Source: Streptomyces cyaneochromogenes (GTDB taxonomy: Bacteria; Actinomycetota; Actinomycetes; Streptomycetales; Streptomycetaceae). Taken from it: a DNA stretch of 64,000 nt. The translations under genes were made by a program, and so were the position numbers. The notes under the pieces are model-generated. The model worked only from the letters and a program-made list of their open reading frames with translations, was not told the origin of the DNA and searched no databases. The stretch is taken from NCBI RefSeq assembly GCF_003963535.1, contig NZ_CP034539.1, positions 5,146,001 to 5,210,000 of the forward strand, in the 5' to 3' direction. This document shows, in pieces, positions 41,482-50,207 of the stretch (its first letter is position 1; the number at the start of each line of letters is the position of its first letter).

Positions 41482-42450
41482 GTGACCGCGTACGAGCCGA
41501 CGAGCGCCCAGGGCGCCGCCGACACCGGGGACGACGTCGTGTACGACGCCGTCGTGCTCGCCGGCGGCGGTGCCCGGCGGCTCGGCGGCGTGGACAAACC
41601 CGCCGTGCGCGTGGGCGGGCGCGCCCTGCTCGACCGGGTGCTCGGGGCCTGCGCCGAGGCCCGGACCACCGTCGTCGTCGCCGACCCCCGGCCCACCCCG
41701 CGGCCCGTGATCTGGGCGCGTGAGGACCCGCCCGGCGGCGGCCCCCTCGCCGCCCTCGACGCCGGGCTGCGGCACACCACGGCGGAGCAGGTCGTCGTCC
41801 TCTCCGCCGACCTGCCGTTCCTCGACCAGGGCACGGTCCGGCGGCTGCTGGCCGCCCTGCGCACCGGCGGCGCCGACGGCGCGCTGCTCACCGACGCCGA
41901 CGGCCGCGACCAGCCGCTCGTCGCCGCGTACCGGGCGTCCGCGCTGCGCCGCGAACTGGCGTCACTCGCCGACTCCGGCGGCCGTCTCACCGGCCTCCCC
42001 CTGCGCCGGCTGACCGGTGCGCTCGACCTCACCCGCGTCCAGGACCCCGTCGCGTCCTTCGACTGCGACACCTGGGACGACATCGCCACCGCCAGGGCAC
42101 GCATCAGGGAGCATGGGCACGTGTTGGATGAATGGATTTCCGCAGTCAAGGACGAACTCGGCATCGACCTGGACGTCGACACCAAGGTCCTGCTGGACCT
42201 GGCCCGCGACGCCGCCCACGGCGTGGCACGGCCCGCGGCCCCGCTGACCACCTTCCTCGTCGGATACGCGGCGGCACAGGCCAAGGGCGGCCAGGGCGGC
42301 CCCGAAGCCGTCGCCGAGGCATCCCGCAAGGCCGTCGCCCTCGCGCTGCGCTGGGCGGAGGAAGCCGCCGCCGAGCCGGACGCGGCCTCCGCCGCCAAGC
42401 CGGCCGCCACGCCCGACGCCACCCCCGACACCCGCCCGGACGCCGGATGA
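41482..42450 (+). CDS. mobA: MobA-like molybdenum cofactor guanylyltransferase fused to DUF6457
   Basis: A 322-residue protein. Residues 20-210 form an NTP-transferase domain with the MobA nucleotide motif LAGGGARRLGGVDKP, EDPPGGGPLAAL and SADLPFL. It adds GMP (or CMP) to molybdopterin. The C-terminal part (about 215-285) is a separate small helical domain, VLDEWISAVKDELGIDLDVD and LTTFLVGYAAAQA, seen alone or fused in actinobacteria as DUF6457. A low-complexity Ala/Pro/Thr tail ends it. The ATG of moeA overlaps the stop. Expected pathway: molybdenum cofactor synthesis. Confidence 0.88.
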   Translation: MTAYEPTSAQGAADTGDDVVYDAVVLAGGGARRLGGVDKPAVRVGGRALLDRVLGACAEARTTVVVADPRPTPRPVIWAREDPPGGGPLAALDAGLRHTTAEQVVVLSADLPFLDQGTVRRLLAALRTGGADGALLTDADGRDQPLVAAYRASALRRELASLADSGGRLTGLPLRRLTGALDLTRVQDPVASFDCDTWDDIATARARIREHGHVLDEWISAVKDELGIDLDVDTKVLLDLARDAAHGVARPAAPLTTFLVGYAAAQAKGGQGGPEAVAEASRKAVALALRWAEEAAAEPDAASAAKPAATPDATPDTRPDAG

Positions 42451-43817
42451 CCGCCCGCGGCATCCGGGCGAACGAGGACGCCGAGGACCTCGACGTCGAG
42501 GAGGTGCTCGCCCTCGTGAACGAACACAACGGCCACCCCACCCCCGACGATCACGTGCGCGCCCCCACCTCGCACGGCCCGGGCTCCGGCAACGCCGACC
42601 GCCACCACAAGGCCACCCCCTGGCCGACCGCCCGCGAGATCGCCTCCCGCGCCGCCCGAACCGCCGCCCGGGCCGGCCGCCGCGCCCCCGTCTCCGTGCC
42701 CCTCGACGCCGCCCTCGGCCTCACCCTGGCCGCCCCCCTCACCGCCCTCACCGACCTGCCCTCCTTCGACACCTCGGCGATGGACGGCTGGGCGGTCGCG
42801 GGCCCCGGCCCCTGGGACGTACGGGACGAGGGAGTCCTGGCCGGGCACGCCGAGCCCGAGCCGCTCACCGACGGCGAGGCCGTCCGTATCGCGACCGGCG
42901 CCCGTATCCCCCCGGACACCAGCGCCGTCCTGCGCAGCGAGCACGGCCGGATGGACAGCAAGGACCGCCTGCACGGCACCCGGGAGATCGAGCCCGGCCA
43001 GGACATCCGTCCACGCGGCCAGGAGTGCCGTAGCGGCGACCAACTGCTCGCCGTCGGCACCCTGGTGACCCCGGCTGTGCTCGGGCTGGCCGCGGCCGCC
43101 GGATACGACACCCTGACCGCCGTGCCCCGCCCCCGCGTCGAAGTCCTCGTCCTCGGCGACGAGTTGCTGGCCGAAGGGCTGCCGCACGACGGCCTGATCC
43201 GTGACGCGCTCGGCCCTATGCTGCCGTCCTGGCTGCGCGCACTCGGCGCCGAGGTCACCGCCCTGCGCCGGCTCGGTGACGACGCCAAGGCCCTGCACAA
43301 GGCGCTCACCAAGTCCGACGCCGACCTCATCGTCACGACCGGCGGCACCGCGGCCGGCCCCGTCGACCATGTCCACCCCACCCTGCGGCGCATCGGCGCC
43401 GAACTCCTGGTGGACGGCGTCAAGGTGCGGCCCGGCCACCCCATGCTGCTGGCGCGCACCAAGGAGGACCAGCACCTCGTCGGCCTGCCCGGCAACCCCC
43501 TCGCCGCTGTCTCCGGCCTGCTCACGCTCGCCGAACCCCTGCTGCGCACCCTCGCCGCCCGCCCGGCGCCGGAGTCGTACACGCTGCCTCTGAGGGAGGC
43601 GGCGCACGGGCATCCGTACGACACCCGGCTCATCCCCGTCGTGCTGCGCGGCGACCATGCCGTGCCGCTGCACTACCACGGCCCGGCCATGCTGCGGGGC
43701 ATGGCGGCGGCGGACGCCGTGGCCGTCGTACCGCCGGGCGGTGCCCGTGCGGGTCAGGAGACCGAACTGCTCGATCTGCCCTGGGCGTCGGCAGGCATCG
43801 AGGTGTGTTTCACGTGA
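42447..43817 (+). CDS. moeA: molybdopterin molybdenumtransferase MoeA
   Basis: A 456-residue enzyme that inserts molybdate into adenylylated molybdopterin. The first 50 residues are non-conserved. MoeA blocks are SFDTSAMDGWAVAG, AVRIATGARIPPDTSAVL, the VLGDELL strand, VTTGGTAAGPVDHV (molybdenum and pterin site) and GLPGNPLAAVSGLL. It overlaps mobA at the start. Its last codons lie inside a parS site that also covers the start of the downstream potassium channel gene. Confidence 0.93.
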   Translation: MTARGIRANEDAEDLDVEEVLALVNEHNGHPTPDDHVRAPTSHGPGSGNADRHHKATPWPTAREIASRAARTAARAGRRAPVSVPLDAALGLTLAAPLTALTDLPSFDTSAMDGWAVAGPGPWDVRDEGVLAGHAEPEPLTDGEAVRIATGARIPPDTSAVLRSEHGRMDSKDRLHGTREIEPGQDIRPRGQECRSGDQLLAVGTLVTPAVLGLAAAAGYDTLTAVPRPRVEVLVLGDELLAEGLPHDGLIRDALGPMLPSWLRALGAEVTALRRLGDDAKALHKALTKSDADLIVTTGGTAAGPVDHVHPTLRRIGAELLVDGVKVRPGHPMLLARTKEDQHLVGLPGNPLAAVSGLLTLAEPLLRTLAARPAPESYTLPLREAAHGHPYDTRLIPVVLRGDHAVPLHYHGPAMLRGMAAADAVAVVPPGGARAGQETELLDLPWASAGIEVCFT

Positions 43818-43821
43818 AACT
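43806..43821. other. parS site at moeA/channel gene junction
   Basis: TGTTTCACGTGAAACT carries a perfect GTTTCACGTGAAAC core (43807-43820) and matches 15 of 16 consensus bases. The same bases encode the last residues and stop of moeA and the start codon of the next gene. Confidence 0.88.
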
Positions 43822-44923
43822 TCCGGGCCAGGACGCGATCGCCCGTGGCGCGGACGAGAGGGTCGCGACCTATCGGGTCAAACTCCCGAAGAAGATCGTG
43901 GAGCATCCGTTCCGGCAGGTCGCCAAGCGGGTCCTGCTCGCCCTGTCACTGCTCGTGGCGGCCGCCTTGATCGTCTACGCAGACCACGATGGCTACAACG
44001 ACAACTCCGACGGTTCCGTCGACCTCCTCGACGCCTTCTACTACGCGACCGTCAGCCTCTCCACCACCGGATACGGCGACATCACCCCGGTCAGTGACGG
44101 CGCCCGGCTCACCAATATCTTCGTCATCACGCCCATGCGGGTGCTGTTCCTGATCATCCTGGTCGGCACCACACTGGAGGTCCTCACCGAGCGGACCCGG
44201 GAGGAATGGCGTCTGACCCGCTGGAGGTCCACCTTGCGCGATCACACCGTCGTCGTCGGCTTCGGCACGAAGGGGCGGTCGGCGATCCAGACCGTCTGCG
44301 CGACGGGCCTGCGCAAGGACCAGGTCATCGTGGTCGACCCGAGTTCCAAGGTGATCGAGGCCGCGGTCGCGGACGGATACGCCGGTGTCACGGGGGACGC
44401 GACGCGCAGCGAGGTCCTGTTGCGGGCCGAGGTGCAGAAGGCGCGGAAGATCATCATCGCCACCCAGCGAGACGACACCGCCGTCCTGGTCACGCTGACG
44501 GCCCGGCAGCTCAACCGTGGCGCGAAGATCGTGGCCGCGGTGCGTGAGGAGGAGAACGCGCCGCTGCTGAAGCAGTCCGGCGCCGACGCGGTCATCACCA
44601 GCGCCAGCGCGGCCGGCCGGCTGCTCGGCCTCTCCGTGCTCAGCCCGGCCGCCGGCATGGTCCTGGAGGACCTGATCCAGCAGGGCAGCGGGCTCGACAT
44701 CGTCGAACGGCCGGTCGTGAAGGCCGAGGTGGGCAAGAGCCCGCGGCAGACGGACGACCTGGTGGTGAGCGTCGTACGCGGGCACCGGGTGCTCGGATAC
44801 GACGATCCTGCCGTCGGGACACTGGAGTTGACGGACCGGCTGATCACGATCGTACGGGCGACGCCGGGCACTCAGGTCGCACCTGATGACCGGCGTCTGC
44901 CCCCGGGGATGAAGCCCATGTGA
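43814..44923 (+). CDS. potassium channel with RCK/TrkA-N domain
   Basis: A 369-residue membrane protein with two transmembrane helices (about residues 40-57 and 98-117) flanking a pore loop with the selectivity filter STTGYGDITP. A cytoplasmic Rossmann RCK (TrkA-N) domain follows (VVVGFGTKGRSAIQT, then GDATRSEVLL). I prefer the GTG at 43814, which has GAGGTG 8 nt upstream and overlaps the moeA stop by 4 nt; GTG 43805 adds three residues. A parS site is embedded at this junction. It probably gates K+ flux in response to nucleotide or Ca-type ligands; details unknown. Confidence 0.92.
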   Translation: MKLPGQDAIARGADERVATYRVKLPKKIVEHPFRQVAKRVLLALSLLVAAALIVYADHDGYNDNSDGSVDLLDAFYYATVSLSTTGYGDITPVSDGARLTNIFVITPMRVLFLIILVGTTLEVLTERTREEWRLTRWRSTLRDHTVVVGFGTKGRSAIQTVCATGLRKDQVIVVDPSSKVIEAAVADGYAGVTGDATRSEVLLRAEVQKARKIIIATQRDDTAVLVTLTARQLNRGAKIVAAVREEENAPLLKQSGADAVITSASAAGRLLGLSVLSPAAGMVLEDLIQQGSGLDIVERPVVKAEVGKSPRQTDDLVVSVVRGHRVLGYDDPAVGTLELTDRLITIVRATPGTQVAPDDRRLPPGMKPM

Positions 44924-44936
44924 CGGTCGGCCCCGG

Positions 44937-45785
44937 CTATTTGCGGTTGTACAGCCGCATCGTGATCGGCCCGAAGACCAGCACGAACAGTCCCGCCCAG
45001 CCCAGCGACCAGGCGACCTCGTCCGCCGGCCAGTCGCCCGCCATCAACCCGCGCACGGCCGAGGACAGATGGGTGATCGGGCTGTTGTTGACGAAGGCCT
45101 GGAGCCAGCCCGGCATGGTGCTCGGGTCCACGAAGACGTTGGACAGGAAGGTGAGCGGGAAGATCACCATCATGCTGACGCCCATCACCGACTTCTCGGA
45201 GCGCAGCATCAGCCCGAACATCGTCCAGATCCACGAGAACGCGAAGGAAAAGACGACCAGCAGCGCGATCCCGGCGAGCACTCCGCCGACCCCGCCGTCC
45301 GGGCGGTAGCCCAGGATGATGCCGACGGTGAGCATCACGATCGACGCGATCGTGTAGCGCAGGGCGTCGCCGAGCAGATAGCCGACCATGGTCGACGGCC
45401 GCCAGATCGGCAGCGAACGGAAGCGGTCGAAGACACCCTTCTCGATGTCGGTGTTCACCGAGACACCGGTGTACATCGTGATCATCACGACCGACATCAC
45501 GAGGATGCCCGGCAGCAGGAACTGGATGTACTCCTTCGGGGACCCGGCCAGGGCGCCCCCGAACAGGTACGTGTACATCAGCACCATCATGATCGGGAAC
45601 GCCGTGACGTCGAAGAGCTGCTCCGGCACGTGCTTGATCTTCAGGATCGCCCGCCAGCCGAAGGTCATGGAGGCCGACCAGGCGCTGGGCCGCGGCGGGC
45701 GCTCCCCGGCGACGAGCAGCGCGGCGAGCGACTCGGCGCTGACGGGGGCGAGTTCCCTGCTCTCGGTCTGCGTCACGGTGCTCAT
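44937..45785 (-). CDS. ABC transporter permease (DrrB/ABC-2 type)
   Basis: A 282-residue integral membrane protein with six predicted helices, of the ABC-2 export family. DVTAFPIMMVLMYTYLFG, GVFDRFRSLPIWRPS and FPLTFLSNVFVDPSTMPGWLQ are the conserved blocks shared with daunorubicin-resistance type DrrB. It is coupled to the ATPase gene (stop/start overlap ATGA). It is convergent with the potassium channel gene with only 13 nt between, and no terminator hairpin is visible. Substrate unknown. Confidence 0.92.
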   Translation of the reverse strand: MSTVTQTESRELAPVSAESLAALLVAGERPPRPSAWSASMTFGWRAILKIKHVPEQLFDVTAFPIMMVLMYTYLFGGALAGSPKEYIQFLLPGILVMSVVMITMYTGVSVNTDIEKGVFDRFRSLPIWRPSTMVGYLLGDALRYTIASIVMLTVGIILGYRPDGGVGGVLAGIALLVVFSFAFSWIWTMFGLMLRSEKSVMGVSMMVIFPLTFLSNVFVDPSTMPGWLQAFVNNSPITHLSSAVRGLMAGDWPADEVAWSLGWAGLFVLVFGPITMRLYNRK

Positions 45786-46810
45786 GCCGCCACCTCGTCC
45801 TTGTCGTCCTTGTCGTTCCTGTCGGCTTCGGTCTTGTGGGTGTCGTGTCCGGTGAGGGCGAGGAACACCTCGTCCAGGCTGGGCTGGCCCAGCGAGAAGT
45901 TGTCGACGGTGATGCCGGCGCGGGCGAGTTCGTTCAACGCGCGGGCGGCCTGCTCCGCCGCGGTGTCCTCGCTCGCCGCCCCGCTCAGCCGGGCGGTGAG
46001 GGCCACCGGGTCGGGCTCCGGCTGCACATGCGCGTCGAGGGCGCGGACCAGCAGGTCCGCCGCGAGGTCCCGCTGCGCCGCGTCCCGCAGCCGCAGATGG
46101 ACGGAACCGGCGCCGACGGACGCCTTCAGCTCGCCCTTGGTCCCCTCGGCGATGACCTTGCCCTGGTCGATGACGGCGATACGGGACGCCAACTGATCGG
46201 CCTCGTCGAGGTACTGGGTGGTCAGCAGGACGGTGGTGCCCTGGGCGACGACCGCGCGGATGATGTCCCACACCTGGTTGCGGCTGCGCGGGTCGAGGCC
46301 GGTGGTCGGCTCGTCGAGGAAGAGCAGGTCGGGGGTGTTGAGGATGGACGCGGCGATGTCGATGCGGCGCCGCATGCCGCCGGAGTAGTTCTTGACCTGC
46401 TTCCCGGCGGCCTCGGTCAGCCCGAAGGCCTCCAGGAGCTGCCCGGAACGCTGCCGCGCGGCCTGCTTGCCGTGCCCGAGGAGCCGGCCCAGCAGGACCA
46501 GGTTCTCGGTGCCGGTGAGGTCCTCGTCCACGGAGGCGTACTGGCCGGTGAGACTCACGCGCCCGCGCACCTCGTCGGCTTCCCGCACGACGTCGTGGCC
46601 GAAGACATGGGCCTCGCCGCCGTCGGGTCGTAGGAGCGTGGCGAGCATCTTCACCGTGGTCGTCTTGCCGGCGCCGTTCGGGCCGAGGACGCCGTAGACC
46701 GTGCCGGCCGGAACCGCGAGGTCCACGCCGTCGACGGCCCGTGTCTCACCGAACGTCTTCACCAGGCCGGCGGTCTCGATCGCGAGACCGGACGTCGTCT
46801 GCGTGCTCAT
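45782..46810 (-). CDS. ABC transporter ATP-binding protein (DrrA type)
   Basis: A 342-residue ATPase. Walker A is GPNGAGKTTT, signature YSGGMRRRIDIA and Walker B LLFLDEPTTGLDP. The C-terminal region after residue 225 resembles the DrrA extension (DEVFLALTG) and ends in an unusually Asp/Lys-rich tail DRNDKDDKDE. The ATG at 46810 has GGAAGG 10 nt upstream. The pair probably exports a hydrophobic compound. A PadR gene lies at 50208, and such regulators often control DrrAB-like exporters, but it is 3.4 kb away. Confidence 0.94.
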   Translation of the reverse strand: MSTQTTSGLAIETAGLVKTFGETRAVDGVDLAVPAGTVYGVLGPNGAGKTTTVKMLATLLRPDGGEAHVFGHDVVREADEVRGRVSLTGQYASVDEDLTGTENLVLLGRLLGHGKQAARQRSGQLLEAFGLTEAAGKQVKNYSGGMRRRIDIAASILNTPDLLFLDEPTTGLDPRSRNQVWDIIRAVVAQGTTVLLTTQYLDEADQLASRIAVIDQGKVIAEGTKGELKASVGAGSVHLRLRDAAQRDLAADLLVRALDAHVQPEPDPVALTARLSGAASEDTAAEQAARALNELARAGITVDNFSLGQPSLDEVFLALTGHDTHKTEADRNDKDDKDEVAA

Positions 46811-47013
46811 GCTTCGGGTTCCTTCCGAGAGGTCCTTCCGCCTTCTTGGGCTACGCATGGGGAGACTTTTACGGTCGCGCAAACTCATCGGTGGCGCACA
46901 GGGATTTTCGAAGGACCCGTCGAAGGTCCGAGGGGTGTGGGGCCGGGGACCGAGGCCGGCCGGGTTCGCGTTCGCCGTGGGGGTACGCGGGTCGGGGAGC
47001 GGAGGCCGAGGAG

Positions 47014-47019
47014 TAGCGT
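47014..47019 (+). promoter_or_regulatory. -10 element, leaderless oxidoreductase gene
   Basis: TAGCGT ends 7 nt before the ATG at 47027, the same arrangement as in the rhodanese gene. Confidence 0.5.
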
Positions 47020-47026
47020 CCGTGCC

Positions 47027-48007
47027 ATGCATGCGATCACGATTCCCGAACCTGGTGGGCCCGAGGCGCTGGTGTGGGACGAGGTCCCCGATCCCGTGCC
47101 CGGTGAGGGCGAGGTGCTGGTCGAGGTGGTGGCCGGGGCCGTCAACCGCGCCGACATCCTGCAACGCCAGGGCTTCTACAACCCGCCGCCCGGCGCCTCC
47201 CCCTACCCCGGCCTGGAGTGCTCCGGCCGCATCGCCGAGCTCGGCCCCGGCGTCTCCGGCTGGGCCGTCGGCGACGAGGTGTGCGCGCTGCTCTCGGGCG
47301 GCGGCTACGCCGAGAAGGTCGCCGTACCGGCCGGCCAACTGCTGCCCGTGCCCAAGGGCGTGAGCCTCACGCGGGCCGCGGCCCTGCCCGAGGTGGTCTG
47401 CACGGTCTGGTCCAACGTCTTCATGGTCTCCCACCTCCGCCCCGGCGAGACCCTGCTCGTGCACGGCGGCTCCAGCGGCATCGGCACCATGGCCATCCAG
47501 CTCGCCAAGGCCGTCGGCGCCAAGGTGGCGGTCACGGCGGGCAGCAAGGAGAAGCTCGACCGGTGTGCCGAGCTGGGCGCCGACATCCTGATCAACTACC
47601 GGGAACAGGACTTCGTCGCCGAGGTCAAGAAGGCCACCGACGGGGCGGGCGCCGACGTCATCCTCGACAACATGGGCGCCAAGTACCTCGACCGCAACGT
47701 CCAGACCCTCGCCGTCAACGGCCGCCTCGCCATCATCGGCATGCAGGGCGGCATCAAGGGCGAGCTCAACATCGGCGCGCTCCTGGCCAAGCGCGGCGCC
47801 ATCAGCGCGACTTCGCTGCGTGCCCGCCCGGTCTCCGAGAAGGCGGCGATCGTGGCAGCCGTACGCGAGCACGTGTGGCCGCTGTTGGACGGCGGCCACG
47901 TACGTCCGGTCGTCGACCGCGAGATCCCGATGAGCGACGCGGCGGAGGCGCACCGGGTGCTGGAGGAGAGCGGGCATGTGGGGAAGGTGCTGCTTGTGGC
48001 GCCGTAG
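47027..48007 (+). CDS. NAD(P)H:quinone oxidoreductase (zinc-free MDR family)
   Basis: A 326-residue medium-chain reductase. The catalytic domain carries NRADILQRQGFY and GLECSGRIAELG. The Rossmann motif is VHGGSSGIGTMAIQLAK and the NADP loop is TAGSKEKLDRCAELGAD. The cysteine and histidine zinc ligands of alcohol dehydrogenases are absent, as in QOR. The ATG at 47027 gives the family start MHAITIPEPGGPEALVW. It is divergent from the ABC exporter genes and monocistronic. Confidence 0.94.
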   Translation: MHAITIPEPGGPEALVWDEVPDPVPGEGEVLVEVVAGAVNRADILQRQGFYNPPPGASPYPGLECSGRIAELGPGVSGWAVGDEVCALLSGGGYAEKVAVPAGQLLPVPKGVSLTRAAALPEVVCTVWSNVFMVSHLRPGETLLVHGGSSGIGTMAIQLAKAVGAKVAVTAGSKEKLDRCAELGADILINYREQDFVAEVKKATDGAGADVILDNMGAKYLDRNVQTLAVNGRLAIIGMQGGIKGELNIGALLAKRGAISATSLRARPVSEKAAIVAAVREHVWPLLDGGHVRPVVDREIPMSDAAEAHRVLEESGHVGKVLLVAP

Positions 48008-48553
48008 GGGGTGTGAGCGGCTGCTCGGGCGGTTCGGGCTCTGCTCGGTGCGGAGGCGGAGGCGGGGGGGACTGACGGGGCGGGAGCGGGTGCATCTCTG
48101 GGCGGGGGCGAGGGGACGCCTCCCGCCTGGGGCGGCTGCGAGCATCTGTTGGGGGTTGGTGGTGGGGGTGAGTGTGGGTGGGCTGGGGCGAGGGTCTTCG
48201 GGCTGGCGGTAGTGAAGGCTGCCCACGTGTGCAGGGGCGTCGCGGGGCGGGGCGACGGGATCCTCGTCCGGGCCGGCCTAAGAGCATCCGGTGGGTGCTG
48301 GTGGCGGGGTGAGTATCGGTCGGCTGGGGTGAGCGGCTTCCGGGGCCAGGGGTGGTGAAGGCGGCTGTGTGTAGGGCCGACCCGGGCGGGGCGACGGGGT
48401 CGGTTACGAGCATCCGTTGGGCGCCGGTGGCGGAGGGGGGCGTCGCCGGGCATGGGCCGGCCTCTGCGCACCGGCAGGAGCGCCGCCGCCCGGGGCGGCC
48501 CGAGCACCGTTTCCCGCGGCCGGCCGGCCTGCCTCGGAAGGCACCCGACCCTG
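48008..48553. other. gene-free region after oxidoreductase
   Basis: This 546-nt stretch is G-rich on the plus strand and carries short imperfect repeats, including GGTGGTGAAGGCGGCTG-like and GCATCTGTTGGGG/GCATCCGTTGGG units. Frames are open only by base composition. I see no terminator with a strong stem and no gene. Confidence 0.45.
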
Positions 48554-49633
48554 TTAGCCGCGTCGTAGCCGGAGGCCTACGAAGGCGAGGCCCAGACCGA
48601 GCCCGATGAGCACCAGCCCGCTGCCGAGGGGCAAAATCTGCATCACGGGCTCGGAGGGGCCCTCGGCATGCGCCACAGGCTGCCGTACGGCGTCTGTCGG
48701 CGGGGCGGAGGGCTCCGCGGAGGCGTCCCGGGCGGGGTCATCGGCGGCACCCGCGCTCTCGCGCGCACTCCCGCCGTCGTCCTCGCCCTCCGCCTCCGGC
48801 GACGTCACGCCGTCGGCGTCCTCGTCGTCGCCTTCGTCACCGACGCCGCCGTCCGGCTTCTCCCGCGCCGCCTCCTCGTCCTCCAGCGGCCCCTTCTCCC
48901 GCCCGGGCCGCTGCCGCCCCTCACCCGCCCGGCTCCCGGCCCGGGACGGTCCGTCGGAGGGCGCGGGAGGGGAGCTGACGGGCCCGTGAGCGGGCGAGGC
49001 GGACGACCCCCTCGACTCGCCGGAATTCCTGGAGCCTCCGGAACCCTTGGACTCTCCGGGGCCTGTGGACGCCTTTGACTCCCCGGACCCCGTCGTCTCT
49101 TCGGATCCCCCGGTCTCCCCGGGTCCCCTGGACGCCTTGGACTCTCCGGACTCCCGGGGCTCCCTGGATTCCCCTGGCTCCTTGGGCTCCCGGGGCTGCG
49201 TGGATTCCGTGGACCTTCCCGGCGTGGCCGAGGGGGCCGAGGCGGCCGCGGACTCATCCGCAGGGCTGGCGGAGGGCCGGGATTCGGCTGCGGATCCGGG
49301 GGACTCATCAGAGGAACGATCCGAGGAATCCTCTGAGGAGGGGCCGGACGCTGGACCGGAGGAGCGGGCGGACGTAGGACCGGAGGAGGGGGCGGAGGGA
49401 GGGCCCGAGGACCCACCGGAGGAACGGTCCGACAAATCCCTGGAGGAGTCCCGCAAGACATCCGTGGGCGACCCCGTGGCCGCGGAGAGAGCCCAGGACG
49501 CCTCTGTGGAGCCGGAGGAGTCCCCGACCGCACCGGCACCACTCGGCCCGGCATGGCCGTACGACACCCCGGCGCCCCACAGCCCCATGACCGCCCCCAC
49601 CATCAGCGCGACCAACACGCTCCCCGCACGCAT
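48554..49633 (-). CDS. Ser/Pro/Glu-rich secreted, C-terminally membrane-anchored protein
   Basis: A surface-exposed protein of about 359 residues. A signal-peptide-like helix (MRAGSVLVALMVGAVMGLW) is followed by about 290 residues of Ser, Pro, Gly and Glu with short degenerate repeats (SSGPxSxxSS, GESKASxGPGE). The end carries ILPLGSGLVLIGLGLGLAF and RLRRG, a hydrophobic helix and basic tail like a sorting signal but lacking LAxTG or LPxTG. The start is uncertain: ATG 49633 has no ribosome binding site, and ATG 49861 would add a hexapeptide repeat region. Function unknown; the architecture suggests a cell-wall stalk. Confidence 0.6.
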   Translation of the reverse strand: MRAGSVLVALMVGAVMGLWGAGVSYGHAGPSGAGAVGDSSGSTEASWALSAATGSPTDVLRDSSRDLSDRSSGGSSGPPSAPSSGPTSARSSGPASGPSSEDSSDRSSDESPGSAAESRPSASPADESAAASAPSATPGRSTESTQPREPKEPGESREPRESGESKASRGPGETGGSEETTGSGESKASTGPGESKGSGGSRNSGESRGSSASPAHGPVSSPPAPSDGPSRAGSRAGEGRQRPGREKGPLEDEEAAREKPDGGVGDEGDDEDADGVTSPEAEGEDDGGSARESAGAADDPARDASAEPSAPPTDAVRQPVAHAEGPSEPVMQILPLGSGLVLIGLGLGLAFVGLRLRRG

Positions 49634-49645
49634 GGCGACCAGAGC

Positions 49646-49861
49646 CCGGGGCGCCGGCTGGGCCTGCACCGTCGACTGAGCCTGGAGCGCCGATTGATCC
49701 TGGACCACGGACCGATTCCGGACCACGGACCTATCCCGCACCGCCGATCGATCCCAGATCGGCGACCGATCCTCCACCACCGCCTGATCCCGGACCACCG
49801 CCTGATCCCGCACCGCCAACCGCCCCCGCACCACAGACCGCCGCACCACAGACCGCCGCAT
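49646..49861 (-). repeat. degenerate 18-bp tandem repeats, possible hexapeptide array
   Basis: On the minus strand about twelve 18-bp units encode hexapeptides of the form RDRSVV, RDQAVV, QDQSAL. They lie in frame directly upstream of the Ser-rich protein, between two possible start codons. Aspartate codons here are mostly GAT, unlike typical GC-rich usage. Whether they are translated is unknown. Confidence 0.6.
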
Positions 49862-50207
49862 CAAAGACCACCCCCACCCCGCCCGCAGCACCGACGCCCT
49901 TCCCACCCCCACCCCGATCCCGCCCACCCCGCACCTCAGCGAGCCAAGGGCAAGCCGCCGGAACCCTCCGCCCTGTCCGCCCTGTCCGCCCGGCACGACC
50001 GCGCTCACGGCCGCGGGGACGAACCCGCCCGCGGCCGTCGACATCCGTCGACGCAAGGCGCGCGGGCCGCCGGAGGCAGCTCGCGGCCGTACCCGTCGAT
50101 TTCTCACCACGGCCAGCCATGGAGTCATGGGAACAAGCCTCACAGCACCCAACACACCCGGCATTCCGGACTCCGCCACCCGACCGAATCCGGCGCACAA
50201 TCCGGGT
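49862..50207. other. divergent intergenic region
   Basis: About 346 nt upstream of the PadR gene and the Ser-rich gene. Apart from the -10-like CACAAT of padR no feature was recognised. Confidence 0.35.
50196..50201 (+). promoter_or_regulatory. -10 element, leaderless padR-type gene
   Basis: CACAAT ends 6 nt before the ATG at 50208. Confidence 0.45.

Noticed and set aside
39843..43679. A very long minus-strand open frame across bkdC, mobA and moeA
   Set aside because: It is low-complexity antisense to three well-supported genes with family motifs.
46811..48226. A 5' extension of the ABC ATPase frame through the quinone oxidoreductase gene
   Set aside because: The extension overlaps a well-supported gene on the other strand and the ATPase begins normally at 46810.
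49646..49861. CRISPR array
   Set aside because: The repeats are 18 bp, degenerate and without unique spacers. No cas genes are nearby.
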